DNA of 64,000 nucleotides from Brevundimonas aurantiaca (lineage in GTDB: Bacteria; Pseudomonadota; Alphaproteobacteria; Caulobacterales; Caulobacteraceae). Location of the stretch: the NCBI RefSeq assembly GCF_014199955.1, contig NZ_JACHOQ010000004.1, positions 1 to 64,000 on the forward strand. The letters are read 5' to 3'. Made by a program: the position numbers and the translations under genes. Of this stretch, positions 61,390 through 64,000 are shown in pieces. The notes beneath the pieces were generated by a model that saw nothing but the letters and a program-made list of their open reading frames with translations, searched no databases and was not told where the DNA came from. The stretch's first letter is position 1. Each line of letters opens with the position of its first letter.

Positions 61390-63645
61390 CTAGTTTCCGT
61401 AGTCGAAGCGATCCTCCAGGCTGCCGGTGCGCCTCCCGAAGGCGTAGGACAGGGAGAGCGTGAAGCGTCTGGCGTCGTAGCGGCGGTCGATGTCCTGATC
61501 GAAGGTTTCGCCGCGCACCCTCTCTCGTCTTGGGGCGCTGTCGAAGAGGTCTGACACCGTGGCCGTGAGAAAGAGGCTGTCGGCGAGTTTTCGTCGGTAG
61601 CCGAGGTTGACGACACTGAACGCCTCGCGTCGTCTTTGCTGGCTCAGATCTTCACCGAGCTGAACGGCGTTTATCTGAACGAAATCGTGGTCGGTGATCT
61701 TCCAGTTGACGTTGGCTTGAGACGAGGGCGTCCAAGCGCTGCGGCGGTAAGAGCCTGCCCCCTCCGCGCCGCTGACCTCATTCCAAGCAAACCGGCCGGT
61801 CAACTTGTAGGTGATCGTCGATCCGACCGAGCCGCTCGCCACAAGCTCTAGGCCGGCTGTTCGAAACTCGCCGATGTTGGCGCGCCGGTCGAGGATCGCA
61901 CCGTCGGCCCGCAAAGTGCTGAGCGTGCCGATCCGGTTCGACGTGGAACGATAGTAGCCGGTGGCTAAATAGTTGCGTCCTGAAGCTTCATGTTCAAGCT
62001 CCAGTTCATAGGCGCTGGTCTTTTCGGGCTTCAGATCACGTCGGCCGCTGAAATAGGACAAGGGGCCAGAATATTTAACGGTCTCGTCGAGATCATTCGC
62101 TCTTAGACGATCGACTCGTCTCGTAAAGCTGCCGCCGATGATCCAATCCTGAGCGACCGTGTAGCGAACATGGCCCGTCGGATAAATCTCGAAATCACGT
62201 GTGCGCTGAGCGTTCCCGCCTTGTCGCGTCACCCAGTCGGCGACTTCCAGCCGAACGCCCGGCAGAACCTCGAGTTCGCCAAATCGAGTTTTGTAGGTTG
62301 TGTAGACGGCGGCGACGCTGCGATCGTAGCGAAACGGATCGTCTCTTGCGCCGCCGGCGGCTCCAGGCGTCTGCCCCTCGGCGTAGCCTACGTCGGCCTC
62401 CTGCCGCTCCAGATCGGACCCGACGATCAGTTCCCCGCCCGGCCTGGCCTCGATCTTGTATTCCGCCTTAAACGTCACCGTTTGCAGCTCGAGCGAACGA
62501 AGGGCGGCCTGTCGCCGGTTCCTGGTGGGCTCGTCCCAATAGTCGATGACGTCGTCCTGGGCTTCGTCCTCGGTCTGACGAGACACGCGCAGGCGAGCCA
62601 AAGCATAGCTGTCCGTCCGCGAAAGCGTACGCTTCAGCATCAAGCCGCCGGAGACCAGGTCGGCGTCGCTGCGCCCATGGCTGGTGCTCTCAAAGGCCGG
62701 TTCGGCGCCGCTCGTCCGGGCGGACGAGTCGAAGACCGCGCGGCGGTCCTGGCGCTGGTCCAGGCCGAAATAGTCCAGATCGAGCGTGAGCTTGCTCTTG
62801 GGGTCAAGCTGCCATCCCACGGTCGATGACGCATTGCTTTCCGTCTTGCGAAGCTGCGTCCGGCTCTCAAGACGGTCTTGATCGATCGCGTCGTCGGGCT
62901 GGATGAAGCGCCGGGTCGTAGTGTCGTCGATCACAAGGGGGATTCGTCTGGCGCCGGCGGACCCATTGAACGACAGCGGTCCATGATTGGCCGAGTGGCT
63001 GACGCTGAAGTTCCCTGCGCTGCGACTGCCGCCGCCGACCGTGATATTGGTCGTCGGCTGCGACTGTCCGTCCTTACGAGAAATCAGATTGATGATCCCC
63101 GCCTGACCCTCGGGGCTGAACGCCGCCGAAGGATTGGTCATGACCTCGACCCGGCTGAACTGCGCGGCACGTAGCTGTTGAACCCCCGCCGCCTGATTGG
63201 CTCCGTTGACCTGAGGCGCAGGCTCCCCGTCAATCAGAATCGTGACCCCCGACGCCCCCCGCAATTTGACGGAGCCGTCGGGATCGACGCTGACGGAAGG
63301 CACGCCGCTCAGGACGTCGGCGAGCGAACCGGATTGATACTGAAGATCGTTCTTTATGTCGTAGCTGCGACGATCGACCGAGCCCCTGACCCGCGCATTG
63401 CCCACCACTGTCACGGTCTCGACCTCGGTCGGGCCTTGGCTCTGCGGTCCCGCCGGCGGGGCGCCAGGGGCCGCCTGAGTGGCAGCCAAGACAGAGGAGG
63501 CCGGCGCAGACAGCGCAACGACCGATGCGCCTATCCGCGCCGCCGCTGAAAGATCGATCCACCTTGGATGGCGGCAGGGCGTCTCGAACCCCGTCGCGCG
63601 GTTGCGGATTCTTTGAAAATGACGGCGCGTGCGATGGAACGTCAA
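61390..63645 (-). CDS. TonB-dependent receptor, lower-GC, IS-flanked
   Basis: A 751-residue outer-membrane receptor. It has a long, basic N-terminal region and signal-like segment (about 36-55), a plug with VKLRGASGVTILIDGEPAP and SRVEVMTNPSAAFSPEGQAGIINLIS, and a barrel of the OMP beta-barrel 3 type (YRSTSNRIGTLSTL, DARRFTLSLSYAFGRR). The substrate is unknown. The DNA is visibly less GC-rich than the flanks. The stop codon lies inside the CTAG that borders the left IS copy, and the barrel ends in DYGN rather than an aromatic residue, so the 3' end may be altered. Confidence 0.88.
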   Translation of the reverse strand: MTFHRTRRHFQRIRNRATGFETPCRHPRWIDLSAAARIGASVVALSAPASSVLAATQAAPGAPPAGPQSQGPTEVETVTVVGNARVRGSVDRRSYDIKNDLQYQSGSLADVLSGVPSVSVDPDGSVKLRGASGVTILIDGEPAPQVNGANQAAGVQQLRAAQFSRVEVMTNPSAAFSPEGQAGIINLISRKDGQSQPTTNITVGGGSRSAGNFSVSHSANHGPLSFNGSAGARRIPLVIDDTTTRRFIQPDDAIDQDRLESRTQLRKTESNASSTVGWQLDPKSKLTLDLDYFGLDQRQDRRAVFDSSARTSGAEPAFESTSHGRSDADLVSGGLMLKRTLSRTDSYALARLRVSRQTEDEAQDDVIDYWDEPTRNRRQAALRSLELQTVTFKAEYKIEARPGGELIVGSDLERQEADVGYAEGQTPGAAGGARDDPFRYDRSVAAVYTTYKTRFGELEVLPGVRLEVADWVTRQGGNAQRTRDFEIYPTGHVRYTVAQDWIIGGSFTRRVDRLRANDLDETVKYSGPLSYFSGRRDLKPEKTSAYELELEHEASGRNYLATGYYRSTSNRIGTLSTLRADGAILDRRANIGEFRTAGLELVASGSVGSTITYKLTGRFAWNEVSGAEGAGSYRRSAWTPSSQANVNWKITDHDFVQINAVQLGEDLSQQRRREAFSVVNLGYRRKLADSLFLTATVSDLFDSAPRRERVRGETFDQDIDRRYDARRFTLSLSYAFGRRTGSLEDRFDYGN

Positions 63646-63740
63646 GCCTGCCCCCCTGACGATAATCTCTCGTCAAACAACCTAGACGCAACACGCCTTG
63701 CGAACGAATTAGCGTTTGTTAATTCTAAATTCTATTCTAG

Positions 63741-64000
63741 ACGGTGTGGAAAAGTGTCTGATTCATAGGCGGATTGAAGCGACGAGGACGAAGCCGAGGA
63801 AGCTGTCTGCGGTCTTGTCGTATCGAGTGGCCAGTCTGCGGTTGTGTTTCAGCTTCGAGAAGCATCGCTCGACGTGGTTCCTCAGGCCATAGATATGGCC
63901 GTCGATGACGGGCTGGACCTTGCGGTTCCGCCTGGCGGGGATGACGGTGGCGACGTCTCTGGCTTCCAGGTCGGCCAGGATGAAGTCGGCGTCGTAGCCC
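63741..64000 (-). mobile_element. IS5-family element, right copy (continues past the window)
   Basis: An inverted repeat at 63741-63758 (ACGGTGTGGAAAAGTGTC) is an imperfect mate of the left copy's edge. It is preceded by CTAG (63737-63740), matching the YTAR target. Both copies have the same orientation, so the receptor lies between direct repeats. Confidence 0.78.
63763..64000 (-). CDS. IS5-family transposase, 3' part
   Basis: The C-terminal part of a DDE transposase running off the window. Visible conserved pieces are GYDADFILADLEARDVATVI, then RNRKVQPVIDGHIYGLRNHV and ERCFSKLKHNRRLATRYDKT, and the end FLGFVLVASIRL. The E-x(6)-K of the DDE triad is present in VERCFSKLKH. The 5' part cannot be judged from here, so intactness is unknown. 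Confidence 0.85.
   Translation of the reverse strand, partial: GYDADFILADLEARDVATVIPARRNRKVQPVIDGHIYGLRNHVERCFSKLKHNRRLATRYDKTADSFLGFVLVASIRL

Noticed and set aside
60822..61616. Minus-strand open frame spanning YcgN and the IS remnant
   Set aside because: It fuses antisense YcgN to transposase pieces; the transposase part is frameshifted and deleted, so it is listed as a pseudogene.

Overview
The window looks like the chromosome of a high-GC alphaproteobacterium of the order Caulobacterales, most likely Brevundimonas. Three things point there: a complete CtrA master cell-cycle regulator with a GANTC-rich promoter; a carotenoid cluster with the same gene set as the described Brevundimonas 2-hydroxy-astaxanthin clusters (crtW, crtY, crtI, crtB, crtE, idi, crtZ, crtG); and MucR, DUF2336, DUF1491 and FliIJ proteins of Caulobacterales type. 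The genus is an inference from gene content, not from a database search.

Region 1 (0.1-10.3 kb) is the carotenoid cluster. crtY-crtI-crtB form an overlapping operon divergent from crtW. crtE and an ABC-2 type exporter share the opposite strand and diverge from a type II idi. crtZ and crtG follow. Together they should convert IPP/DMAPP through GGPP, phytoene, lycopene and beta-carotene to 2(2')-hydroxylated astaxanthin. Region 2 (10.2-13.8 kb) is a phosphorelay module: receiver, CHASE3 hybrid kinase, receiver, HPt. Region 3 (14-19.5 kb) holds an atypical secreted protein, an HxlR/SDR pair, a 57-codon gene, a GAF membrane protein and DUF1491. Region 4 (19.5-28 kb) has a six-helix histidine kinase, sufE, a probable surface-glycan trio, a siderophore-type TonB receptor and a DUF1624 membrane protein.

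Region 5 (28-39 kb) is the cell-cycle and motility core: a DUF6456 gene, a stand-alone DnaA domain IV-like protein, ctrA, and further along fliJ/fliI. Between them sit a serine hydrolase, a HigBA toxin-antitoxin pair with a twin-palindrome operator, an OmpR-type two-component system with a small exported target candidate, and a GH10 xylanase whose 5' end lies in a hairpin-rich repeat. Region 6 (38-49.8 kb) has a RhtA-type exporter with an Lrp regulator, an OprB porin, a chemoreceptor, a DNA methyltransferase with an Mrr-like tail and an AT-rich specificity segment, cysK, and a MucR gene flanked by two DUF2336 genes.

Region 7 (49.8-61 kb) has an NMT1/THI5-type ABC importer, a HisKA_2 kinase, a lipase-like hydrolase, an ABC-F protein with two in-frame repeat insertions, a TetR/SMR efflux pair, a soluble chemoreceptor with reversed domain order, and YcgN. 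Region 8 (61-64 kb) is a lower-GC TonB-dependent receptor bracketed by two copies of one IS5-family element, the left one decayed and the right one running off the window. No rRNA, tRNA or CRISPR array was seen.
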